Shown here: one piece after another, positions 1 to 4,412 of the stretch
Layout: the number at the start of each line of letters is the position of its first letter
Numbering within the stretch: position 1 is the first letter of the stretch
Assembly: GCA_016292445.1 (NCBI GenBank)
Contig: JAEDIN010000064.1
Location: forward strand, 1-6,868
Direction of reading: 5' to 3'
Source: Oscillospiraceae bacterium
Lineage (GTDB): Bacteria; Bacillota; Clostridia; Oscillospirales; Oscillospiraceae
DNA: 6,868 nt
The notes under the pieces: model-generated
What the model saw: only the letters and a program-made list of their open reading frames with translations
Database searches by the model: none
Told to the model about the DNA's origin: nothing
Program-made: the position numbers and the translations under genes

Positions 1-362
1 TTTTTACGCTCTTTCATTCTCGGGTCACGGGTCAGGAAGCCTGCGGCCTTGAGAGATGCGCGGTAGCTCTCGTCAACGAGGAGGAGTGCTCTGGAAATGC
101 CGTGGCGGATTGCGCCGGCCTGACCGGAAACGCCGCCGCCGTGAACGGTTGCCTCGATGTCGACCTTGCCGACGGTGCCGGTGGTGACCAGGGGCTGGCG
201 AACGATGAGCTTAAGAGTCTCGAGACCGAAGTAGTCGTCGATGTCACGGCCGTTGATGGTGATAGCACCGGTGCCGTTGGGGATCAGGTGAACACGAGCG
301 ACAGAATGCTTTCTGCGTCCGGTACCGTACATATAGGGTCTTTTGCACTTATAAGTTGCCAT
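1..362 (-). CDS. rpsI: 30S ribosomal protein S9, 3'-truncated by window edge
   Basis: Small-subunit ribosomal protein S9 (uS9). In the family its C-terminal tail reaches the decoding-site (P-site) tRNA. The visible 120 residues begin MATYKCKRPYMYGTGRRKHS. They contain the family hallmarks YGTGRRK (12-18), the NGR loop near residues 37-39, the GGGVSGQAGAIRHGISRAL core (about 76-94), and the LTRDPRMKERK stretch near the break. S9 is usually about 130 residues, so only the basic C-terminal tail (ordinarily ending SKR or similar) lies outside the window. The ATG at 360-362 is preceded by an AGGAGGT ribosome binding site (371-377) at 8-nt spacing, which fixes the start. It lies 16 nt downstream of rplM in the classic rplM-rpsI operon. 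Identification is very secure; nothing is broken apart from the window edge. Confidence 0.97.
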   Translation of the reverse strand, partial: MATYKCKRPYMYGTGRRKHSVARVHLIPNGTGAITINGRDIDDYFGLETLKLIVRQPLVTTGTVGKVDIEATVHGGGVSGQAGAIRHGISRALLLVDESYRASLKAAGFLTRDPRMKERK

Positions 363-378
363 TACTATTTACCTCCTA

Positions 379-807
379 TTAACGATCCCAAACTTCGGGC
401 TTCTGGGCTTCGTGGGTGTGCTCGGAGCCTGCGAAGATTCTCAGGCGCTTGAGCTGCCACTGTGCAATGGTGTTCTTCTGGAGCATGCCGCGAACTGCAA
501 GACGCATTGCGAGCTCGGGACGCTTCTCCATCAGGTGCTTGTACTGGGTCTCCTTGAGACCGCCGACCCAACCGGAGTGGGTGCGGTAGTACTTCTGCTC
601 CAGCTTCTTGCCGGTGAGAACTGCATCCTTTGCGTTGATAATGATGACATAGTCACCGCAGTCAACATGAGGAGTGTAATCGGTTTTGAGCTTGCCGCGA
701 AGAAGATCGGCGGCAACAGCAGCGGTCTTGCCGAGGGGCTTGCCTGCTGCGTCAAGGATATACCATTTGCGTTCAACGGTTTCCTTGGTAAGCATGGTTG
801 TGGACAT
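379..807 (-). CDS. rplM: 50S ribosomal protein L13
   Basis: Large-subunit ribosomal protein L13 (uL13), an early assembly protein that binds 23S rRNA. The 142-residue length is normal. Visible family features are RKWYILDAAGKPLGK (13-27), LLRGK (35-39), YTPHVDCGDYVIIINA (44-59), LTGKKL (64-69), YYRTHSGWVGGLK (73-85), and a C-terminal AGSEHTHEAQKPE segment (126-138). The signature segment at 107-117 reads GMLQKNTIAQW, where most L13 proteins have a proline after GML and a Gly-Arg pair after KN.L. This is an unusual variation, though the protein looks intact. The ATG at 805-807 follows a GGAGG (815-819) at 7-nt spacing. It is the first gene of the rplM-rpsI operon and has its own strong promoter at 888-916. 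In many Firmicutes truA and ecf genes lie directly upstream; here the strand switches instead. Confidence 0.97.
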   Translation of the reverse strand: MSTTMLTKETVERKWYILDAAGKPLGKTAAVAADLLRGKLKTDYTPHVDCGDYVIIINAKDAVLTGKKLEQKYYRTHSGWVGGLKETQYKHLMEKRPELAMRLAVRGMLQKNTIAQWQLKRLRIFAGSEHTHEAQKPEVWDR

Positions 808-837
808 ATTTGTGCCTCCAAAAAATAAATTATATCT

Positions 838-866
838 TTGACAAATTAACGGGGCGCGATTACAAT
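838..866 (+). promoter_or_regulatory. Candidate sigma-A promoter for ttcA, facing the rplM promoter
   Basis: The plus strand has TTGACA (838-843, perfect), a 17-nt spacer and TACAAT (861-866, 5 of 6). A start near 873 would give the ttcA-like gene a leader of about 149 nt. The element lies inside the rplM leader region and its footprint overlaps that of the rplM promoter, so both could not be occupied at once. The match is as good as that of the rplM promoter, but whether it is used cannot be seen from sequence. A second, weaker candidate lies at 937-965. Confidence 0.5.
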
Positions 867-887
867 AAGTAAACAGCGTGCTTTATT

Positions 888-916
888 TTTATACCACAGC
901 GGTACGGGAGTGTCAA
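888..916 (-). promoter_or_regulatory. Sigma-A type promoter of rplM-rpsI
   Basis: On the minus strand the -35 box is TTGACA (911-916, perfect consensus) and the -10 box TATAAA (888-893, 5 of 6), separated by exactly 17 nt. Transcription would start near 881-882, giving a leader of about 74 nt before the rplM ATG. I see no convincing hairpin in that leader, so an L13-type autoregulatory RNA cannot be claimed. A short palindrome, GTGT-CA-ACAC (910-919), overlaps the -35 box and could be incidental. Confidence 0.75.
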
Positions 917-969
917 CACCAATTTTAATTCTTGTTTTGAAAACTCTCAAAATCTCGCAAATACTCCCG
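905..969 (+). other. Possible structured 5' leader of ttcA
   Basis: If transcription starts near 873, the leader can form a 9-bp outer stem between 905-913 (CGGGAGTGT) and 961-969 (ATACTCCCG), with one G-U pair. It encloses a hairpin of TTTTGA (935-940) against TCAAAA (947-952) around a 6-nt loop. There is no terminator-like U run after it and no riboswitch class that I recognise. A perfect 7-bp core is expected about once by chance in a 200-nt gap, so the nesting and the G-U extension are the only reasons to list it. Confidence 0.25.
937..965 (+). promoter_or_regulatory. Weaker alternative promoter for ttcA
   Basis: TTGAAA (937-942, 5 of 6) and AATACT (960-965, 4 of 6) are separated by 17 nt on the plus strand, giving a start near 972 and a leader of about 50 nt. 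It coincides with the near-palindrome GTTTT-G-AAAAC (934-944). In such AT-rich DNA a match of this quality may be chance, and the 838-866 element is the better match. Confidence 0.25.
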
Positions 970-978
970 AAATCTCGC
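940..978. repeat. Short degenerate ~10-bp tandem repeat with phased A-tracts
   Basis: Four consecutive units begin with an A-tract followed by a pyrimidine-rich TCTC/CTC core: AAAACTCTC (940-948), AAAATCTCGC (949-958), AAATACTCCCG (959-969) and AAATCTCGC (970-978). AAATCTCGC occurs exactly twice, 20 bp apart (950-958 and 970-978). A-tracts at about one per helical turn are the pattern associated with intrinsic bending. It lies between the rplM promoter and the ttcA start. Confidence 0.5.
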
Positions 979-1021
979 TATTTCTAATTTTCGATTTTAC
1001 ATTTATCAGGATAAAAAAGAT

Positions 1022-1753
1022 ATGGACATCAAAGTGCTGAACGATTTTACGGGAATTATCCGCAAAGCGGTCGATGATTACAAAATGATAGAGGATAACG
1101 ACAAGGTTGCCGTCGGTGTGTCAGGCGGAAAGGACAGTCTGCTGCTTCTGCTTGCGCTCAAGCACCTGCAAAGCTACTATCCCAAGCACTTCGAGCTTGA
1201 GGCGATAACCATTGAGCTCGGCTTTGAAGGCATGGACTTTGAGCCGGTGCGTAAGCTCTGCGCCGAGCTTGAAATTCCCTACACCTGCCTTAAAACCGAC
1301 ATCAAGGAAATAGTATTCGATGTCCGCAAGGAGGATAACCCCTGCTCGCTGTGCGCCAAGATGCGCCGCGGCGCGCTCAACGACGCTATCCGTGAGCGAG
1401 GAATAAAAAAGCTTGCGCTGGGCCATCACTTTGACGACGCGGTAGAGACCTTCCTCATGAGCCTGCTGTTCGAGGGCAGACTGAGCTGCTTCAGACCCGT
1501 GACCTTCATGGATCGCAGCGGCGTTACGCAGATTCGCCCCATGGTCTACGCCGGAGAGGGCAAGATAGCAAATCTTGCCGATGCGCTGGAGCTGCCCATT
1601 GTCGAAAACCCCTGCCCGCAGGACAAGGCAAGCAAGCGTTACGAGATAAAGCAGCTCATAAAGGCCATGTCGGCCGATTATCCCGACATGAAAAGCAAGG
1701 TATTCGGCGCGATGCAGCGTCTGCCGCTCCCCGGCTGGGGCGTTGAGAAGTGA
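1022..1753 (+). CDS. TtcA-family tRNA 2-thiolation enzyme (PP-loop ATPase)
   Basis: A 243-residue PP-loop enzyme of the TtcA/TtuA type. These enzymes adenylate a tRNA base with ATP and replace oxygen with sulfur; E. coli TtcA makes 2-thiocytidine at position 32 using a [4Fe-4S] cluster. Visible features are the PP-loop SGGKDS (34-39), the CSLC pair (C108, C111) followed by AKMRRG, GHHFDDAVET (134-143), and a third cysteine, C198, in ENPCPQD. Three cysteines in this arrangement fit cluster ligation. No zinc fingers flank the domain, which argues for TtcA-like rather than TtuA/NcsA. The ATG at 1022 has a modest CAGGA (1007-1011) 10 nt upstream. The gene stands alone between divergent rplM and a convergent gene, and ends in a terminator. 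The exact tRNA position is inferred, so I leave the symbol blank; TilS is excluded by the CxxC motif and short length. Confidence 0.88.
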   Translation: MDIKVLNDFTGIIRKAVDDYKMIEDNDKVAVGVSGGKDSLLLLLALKHLQSYYPKHFELEAITIELGFEGMDFEPVRKLCAELEIPYTCLKTDIKEIVFDVRKEDNPCSLCAKMRRGALNDAIRERGIKKLALGHHFDDAVETFLMSLLFEGRLSCFRPVTFMDRSGVTQIRPMVYAGEGKIANLADALELPIVENPCPQDKASKRYEIKQLIKAMSADYPDMKSKVFGAMQRLPLPGWGVEK

Positions 1754-1755
1754 TG

Positions 1756-1788
1756 AAAACTGCCGACCAAAGCGGCCGGCAGTTTTTT
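1756..1788 (+). terminator. Rho-independent terminator of ttcA
   Basis: AAAACTGCCG (1756-1765) pairs perfectly with CGGCAGTTTT (1777-1786) around an 11-nt loop, and a run of six T (1783-1788) overlaps and follows the 3' arm. It starts 2 nt after the ttcA-like stop codon and lies against the stop codon of the convergent zinc-ribbon gene (1790-1792). Read on the minus strand, the hairpin is followed by only four T from its own stem, so it would end the leftward mnmE/zinc-ribbon transcript less efficiently. Confidence 0.85.
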
Positions 1789-1789
1789 G

Positions 1790-2110
1790 TTATCTTTCGG
1801 AAAGTATCTTTTTTATGACGGCTCTGCACTCATCGGTGTAGCTGCGGTTGTTGAGGATTTTGCGCAGCTTGTCGGCGGGCTCGTTTTTGTACATGTCGTA
1901 AAGTCTCTGCTTGCTGTCGACTTCCTCGTCAAGCATGTCGTTCTCCATCCAGTAGAAATCGACCCTGCGGCATTCGGGACAGACGAACATCTCGACCTTT
2001 TCCAGCACCTGAGCCGCTGCCACAAAGATTCTTGTGGAGGACATGACCAGATAGTTTACACCACGGTTTTTCATCTCCGCTCCACATGTGCATTTTTTGA
2101 ACTCGTTCAT
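1790..2110 (-). CDS. Small zinc-ribbon protein of unknown function
   Basis: A 106-residue protein that I do not recognise as a named family. Two cysteine pairs, C7-x-C9 and C44-x2-C47 (CPEC), suggest one structural zinc site formed by the N-terminus and the middle of the chain. The 34 residues between them are mostly hydrophobic or beta-prone. The rest is charged and likely helical, ending in PADKLRKILNNRSYTDECRA (79-98) and VIKKIL. This matches the L..IL....Y..E....I..IL pattern that I recall at the ends of several small bacterial zinc-ribbon proteins. There is no signal peptide or membrane segment, so it is probably cytosolic. The ATG (2108-2110) follows GGAGGT (2118-2123) at 7 nt. The start is 21 nt after the mnmE stop, so it is almost certainly co-transcribed with mnmE. 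A role in tRNA modification would be guilt by association only. Confidence 0.8.
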   Translation of the reverse strand: MNEFKKCTCGAEMKNRGVNYLVMSSTRIFVAAAQVLEKVEMFVCPECRRVDFYWMENDMLDEEVDSKQRLYDMYKNEPADKLRKILNNRSYTDECRAVIKKILSER

Positions 2111-2131
2111 TTGCTCTACCTCCGTAAAAAT

Positions 2132-3490
2132 TTATTTTCCGACGCAGAATCTCTCGAAAATGCGGTTTGTCACATCCTCACGCACCGTTCTGCCCGAAAG
2201 CTCGCCCAGCGCGGACATTGCGCCCTCTGCTTCGGTGAGGACTATATCCGGAGTGCAGCCGGAAAGCAGCGCATCGTAGGCAGCGCGCAGCGACACCAGC
2301 GCACGGTTTACAGCCTCGGCCTGCCTTGCGTTTGTGAGTATCTCGCCGGCGGGGGAGTCGGGCATCGGGAAGATACTTTTCACCGTCTCGGCAAGCTTAT
2401 CCAAACCCTCGCCCGTCACGCTGCTTAGCTCCACAACGGGAAGGGTCGTTTCGGGAAGCACAGCCGCCTTTCCCAAATCGGACTTTGAAACCGCGATCAC
2501 GGCATGGGGAGCATTCTCCGCGTAGCGGATTATTTCCGCATCCTCGGGCGATAACTCGCCGCTGCCGTCGATTACGGCGATTACGAGTTCTGCGTTTTCC
2601 ATCGCCTCGTGAGAGCGCATAACGCCGAGCCGCTCGATCTCGTCGTCGGTGTCGCGAAGTCCGGCGGTGTCGGTGAGCCGGAGCAGCACTCCGCCGAGGC
2701 GCAGCTTCTCCTCAATGGTGTCTCTTGTCGTGCCGGGAATGTTTGTGACGATGGCGCGGTCATAGCCCAAAACGGCGTTTAAAAGCGAGCTTTTACCTGC
2801 ATTAGGTCTGCCGATTATTGCCGCCGGAATACCGTCGCGCAAGAGCTTGCCGCCGGAGTAGCTGTCGCCGAGCCTTTTAAGCTGCGCTATTGCATCGCAA
2901 AGCTGCGATTTGTAGCTTTCAAGACGGAAATCCTCGATATCCTCGTCGGGATAATCCAAAACCGCATGGTAGTGCGAGCTTAAATCGGTGAGAAAACCGT
3001 AAATCCTATCTATCCTGCGTGATATTGCGCCTCCGAGCTGACCGGCGGCGTTTTTTGCCGCCTCGGCTGTTTCGGCGTCGATGATATCCGCAACGGCCTC
3101 GGCACTTGTGAGATCCATACGACCGTTCAGAAATGCACGCTTGGTAAATTCGCCGGGCAGTGCCTGCCTTGCGCCGAGCGCAAAAACTGCGTCCAGAGCG
3201 GCACGGAGAACGGCAGGTGAGCCGTGGCATTGAAGCTCGGCGGTGTTTTCGCCGGTGTAGCTGTGCGGTGCGCGGCTTACCGTGCACAGGCAGATATCCA
3301 GTGTTTCACCCTGAACATCCTTGAGCCTGCCGAAAACAAGCTGCCTGTCGGCGCAGCCGCTCATTTTCTTGCCCGACTGCGGGATAAACAGCTTATCGAC
3401 TATATTGATCGCATCATCGCCGCTAAGCCGCACAATGCCTATTGCGGAAACCTGCATTCCGGTCGATACGGCGGCAATCGTGTCTGACAT
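2132..3490 (-). CDS. mnmE: tRNA modification GTPase MnmE
   Basis: MnmE (TrmE) works with MnmG to build the carboxymethylaminomethyl group on wobble U34 of tRNAs reading A/G-ending codons, using a methylene-tetrahydrofolate carbon, FAD and GTP hydrolysis. The 452-residue length is normal. Order: N-terminal folate-binding domain (about 1-118, with the SYTGENTAE and LPGEFTKRAFLNGRMDL segments), helical domain, inserted GTPase domain (about 218-376), and C-terminal helices ending FCVGK with conserved C449. G motifs: P-loop GRPNAGKSS (227-235, including the potassium-binding Asn230), K-loop/G2 NIPGTTRD (250-257), and G3 DTAG (274-277). The catalytic Glu is E286 by alignment with E. coli E282. G4 reads SKSD (335-338) instead of NKxD. 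ATG 3488-3490 follows AAGGAG (3498-3503) at 7 nt. It lies downstream of rex and upstream of a zinc-ribbon gene, not in the usual rnpA-yidC-jag-mnmE-mnmG cluster. Confidence 0.97.
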   Translation of the reverse strand: MSDTIAAVSTGMQVSAIGIVRLSGDDAINIVDKLFIPQSGKKMSGCADRQLVFGRLKDVQGETLDICLCTVSRAPHSYTGENTAELQCHGSPAVLRAALDAVFALGARQALPGEFTKRAFLNGRMDLTSAEAVADIIDAETAEAAKNAAGQLGGAISRRIDRIYGFLTDLSSHYHAVLDYPDEDIEDFRLESYKSQLCDAIAQLKRLGDSYSGGKLLRDGIPAAIIGRPNAGKSSLLNAVLGYDRAIVTNIPGTTRDTIEEKLRLGGVLLRLTDTAGLRDTDDEIERLGVMRSHEAMENAELVIAVIDGSGELSPEDAEIIRYAENAPHAVIAVSKSDLGKAAVLPETTLPVVELSSVTGEGLDKLAETVKSIFPMPDSPAGEILTNARQAEAVNRALVSLRAAYDALLSGCTPDIVLTEAEGAMSALGELSGRTVREDVTNRIFERFCVGK

Positions 3491-3503
3491 AAAGCATCTC
3501 CTT

Positions 3504-3533
3504 AAAAGAAAAGTGGGCGTTGCCGCCCACTTT
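3504..3533 (-). terminator. Terminator-like hairpin between rex and mnmE
   Basis: On the minus strand a perfect 10-bp stem, AAAGTGGGCG/CGCCCACTTT (3524-3533 with 3510-3519), is closed by a GCAA (GNRA) tetraloop (3520-3523). It is followed by TTTTCTTTT (3504-3512). The 5' arm starts 13 nt after the rex stop. The T tract ends exactly where the mnmE ribosome binding site AAGGAG (3498-3503) begins. It has the form of an intrinsic terminator for rex. Because no promoter fits between it and mnmE, it more likely gives partial termination or mRNA processing. On the plus strand it is followed by only three T. Confidence 0.75.
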
Positions 3534-3546
3534 AAAAATTACTGTC

Positions 3547-4215
3547 CTATTTATTGAGCCGTGCAGCACGGGCTGCCTTTTCGTCGATATCGTCGGCGAT
3601 GTAGTAGCTGAGGGAAAGCAGGCTGTCGGAGAAGTGTATGTTCTCAACGATGGTGCGGCTTTCCGGAGCGGTAAGCTCAACATTGGTGAAGTTCCAGATG
3701 GCGTTAATGCCGTGCTTGGTGAGCATCTCGGTCGTAGAAACGGCGTGCTCCTTGGGAACACAGAGTACGACCACATCAATATGATTCTCAGCCAGATACT
3801 CGGGAAGCGCTTTCATATCGAAAATGGGAACGCCTTCGTATTCGGTACCGATAAGCTCGGGCTTGATATCGAAAGCTGCCTTCAGGTCAAAGCCCCAGTT
3901 CTTGAACGAGAAGTTGCACATGAGGGCCTGACCGATATTGCCGACGCCGATAAGAACGGCGGTAAAGCCTCTGTCCATTCCGAGGATAGAGGCGATCTCC
4001 GCGCGAAGCGCGGTGACCTTATAGCCGTAGCCCTGCTGACCGAATTCACCGAAGCAGCTAAAGTCCTGCCTGATCTGCGACGGGGTAAGTCCGAGCTGGC
4101 GGCCAAGCTCACCGGAGGAAATGCGGCTGACACCGGCTTCGGTAAGTTCATCGAGCTTTCTCAGATAACGGGGCAGACGGCGGATGACATTGTTAGAGAC
4201 TTTAATTCGTTTCAC
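3547..4215 (-). CDS. rex: Redox-sensing transcriptional repressor Rex
   Basis: Rex binds DNA as a dimer at low NADH/NAD+ and lets go when NADH rises, so it controls fermentation and respiratory genes in Gram-positive bacteria. The 222 residues include an N-terminal winged-helix domain (about 1-80) with RISSGELGRQLGLTPSQIRQ (31-50), whose last Arg-rich helix is the recognition element, and DFSCFGEFGQQGYGY (51-65). A Rossmann domain follows, with GVGNIG (90-95), D116 at the end of the second strand (FDIKPELIG), VLCVPKEHA (150-158) and WNFTNVEL (174-181). A C-terminal helix swaps between subunits in the family. The start is GTG (4213-4215), set by AAGGAG (4225-4230) at 9 nt; no better ATG exists. 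It is first in the leftward block with mnmE, has an extended -10 promoter at 4276-4304, and diverges from trmB. Small repeats at the promoter could mediate autoregulation, but none matches the Rex box I know. Confidence 0.96.
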   Translation of the reverse strand: MKRIKVSNNVIRRLPRYLRKLDELTEAGVSRISSGELGRQLGLTPSQIRQDFSCFGEFGQQGYGYKVTALRAEIASILGMDRGFTAVLIGVGNIGQALMCNFSFKNWGFDLKAAFDIKPELIGTEYEGVPIFDMKALPEYLAENHIDVVVLCVPKEHAVSTTEMLTKHGINAIWNFTNVELTAPESRTIVENIHFSDSLLSLSYYIADDIDEKAARAARLNK

Positions 4216-4257
4216 GGGTTCTATCTCCTTAAGAATAAGTAAAGCTTATCGCATAGT

Positions 4258-4271
4258 TAATCTTTTGATTA
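4258..4271. promoter_or_regulatory. Inverted repeat at the rex start point, possible operator
   Basis: TAATC-TTTT-GATTA is a perfect 5-bp inverted repeat with a 4-nt spacer. It covers the predicted rex transcription start just downstream of the -10 box, where a repressor would block initiation. The 4-nt spacing resembles a Rex site, but the half-sites do not match the clostridial consensus I recall (TTGTTAA-N4-TTAACAA). Autoregulation by Rex is therefore only a possibility. Confidence 0.3.
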
Positions 4272-4275
4272 TGTC

Positions 4276-4304
4276 ATTATAGCACATGATTTTTGTCATT
4301 TCAA
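4276..4304 (-). promoter_or_regulatory. Sigma-A promoter of rex, with extended -10
   Basis: On the minus strand TTGAAA (4299-4304, 5 of 6) is followed after 17 nt by TATAAT (4276-4281, perfect), preceded by TGC to make an extended -10. Transcription would start near 4269, about 54 nt before the GTG codon. Repeats at 4258-4315 overlap or flank it. Confidence 0.8.
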
Positions 4305-4315
4305 GGGGGGAAATG
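4297..4315. promoter_or_regulatory. Inverted repeat between the divergent rex and trmB promoters
   Basis: CATTTC (4297-4302) and GAAATG (4310-4315) are perfect 6-bp arms around AAGGGGG. The element covers the rex -35 box (4299-4304) and abuts the candidate trmB -35 (4316-4321), a position from which one bound protein could affect both directions. TGTCATT also occurs as a direct repeat at 4272-4278 and 4294-4300, 22 bp or about two helical turns apart. No regulator is recognised. Confidence 0.3.
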
Positions 4316-4344
4316 TCGAAAAAAGTGCTAATTATTGCTATTAT
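4316..4344 (+). promoter_or_regulatory. Candidate promoter of the trmB-exoA-dusB operon
   Basis: TCGAAA (4316-4321, 4 of 6) and TATTAT (4339-4344, 5 of 6) are separated by 17 nt. The start would be near 4351, about 62 nt before the trmB ATG. This is the best match I find in the gap, but the -35 is weak and the DNA is AT-rich. Confidence 0.4.
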
Positions 4345-4412
4345 AACTGCTTAATAAATGATTGATGTTTTTTCCCGTTTGTGGTATTTTCTATTCAAAG
4401 GAGAACGAAAAT

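Noticed and set aside
829..834. Perfect TATAAT on the minus strand close to rplM
   Set aside because: No acceptable -35 lies 16-18 nt upstream (the region is GC-rich), and a far better promoter exists at 888-916.
808..881. L13-type autoregulatory leader RNA before rplM
   Set aside because: The 74-nt leader is AT-rich and I find no convincing stable hairpin in it.
1787..2428. Plus-strand open frame of 213 codons across the zinc-ribbon gene and the mnmE 3' end
   Set aside because: It runs antisense across two genes with good ribosome binding sites and shows a composition typical of a shadow frame, with no motif I recognise.
3520..4242. Long plus-strand open frame of 240 codons opposite rex
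   Set aside because: It is antisense to an unmistakable Rex protein, has no recognisable domain, and lacks a ribosome binding site. It is a shadow frame.
4258..4271. Calling the TAATC-N4-GATTA repeat a Rex box
   Set aside because: The spacing fits, but the half-sites do not match TTGTTAA/TTAACAA or TTGTGAA/TTCACAA. It is listed only as a possible operator.
4362..4412. Upstream TTG start extending TrmB by 17 residues
   Set aside because: There is no ribosome binding site before 4362, and the extension would cover the clear AAAGGAG at 4397-4403. The ATG at 4413 gives the normal MRMRKKP family start.
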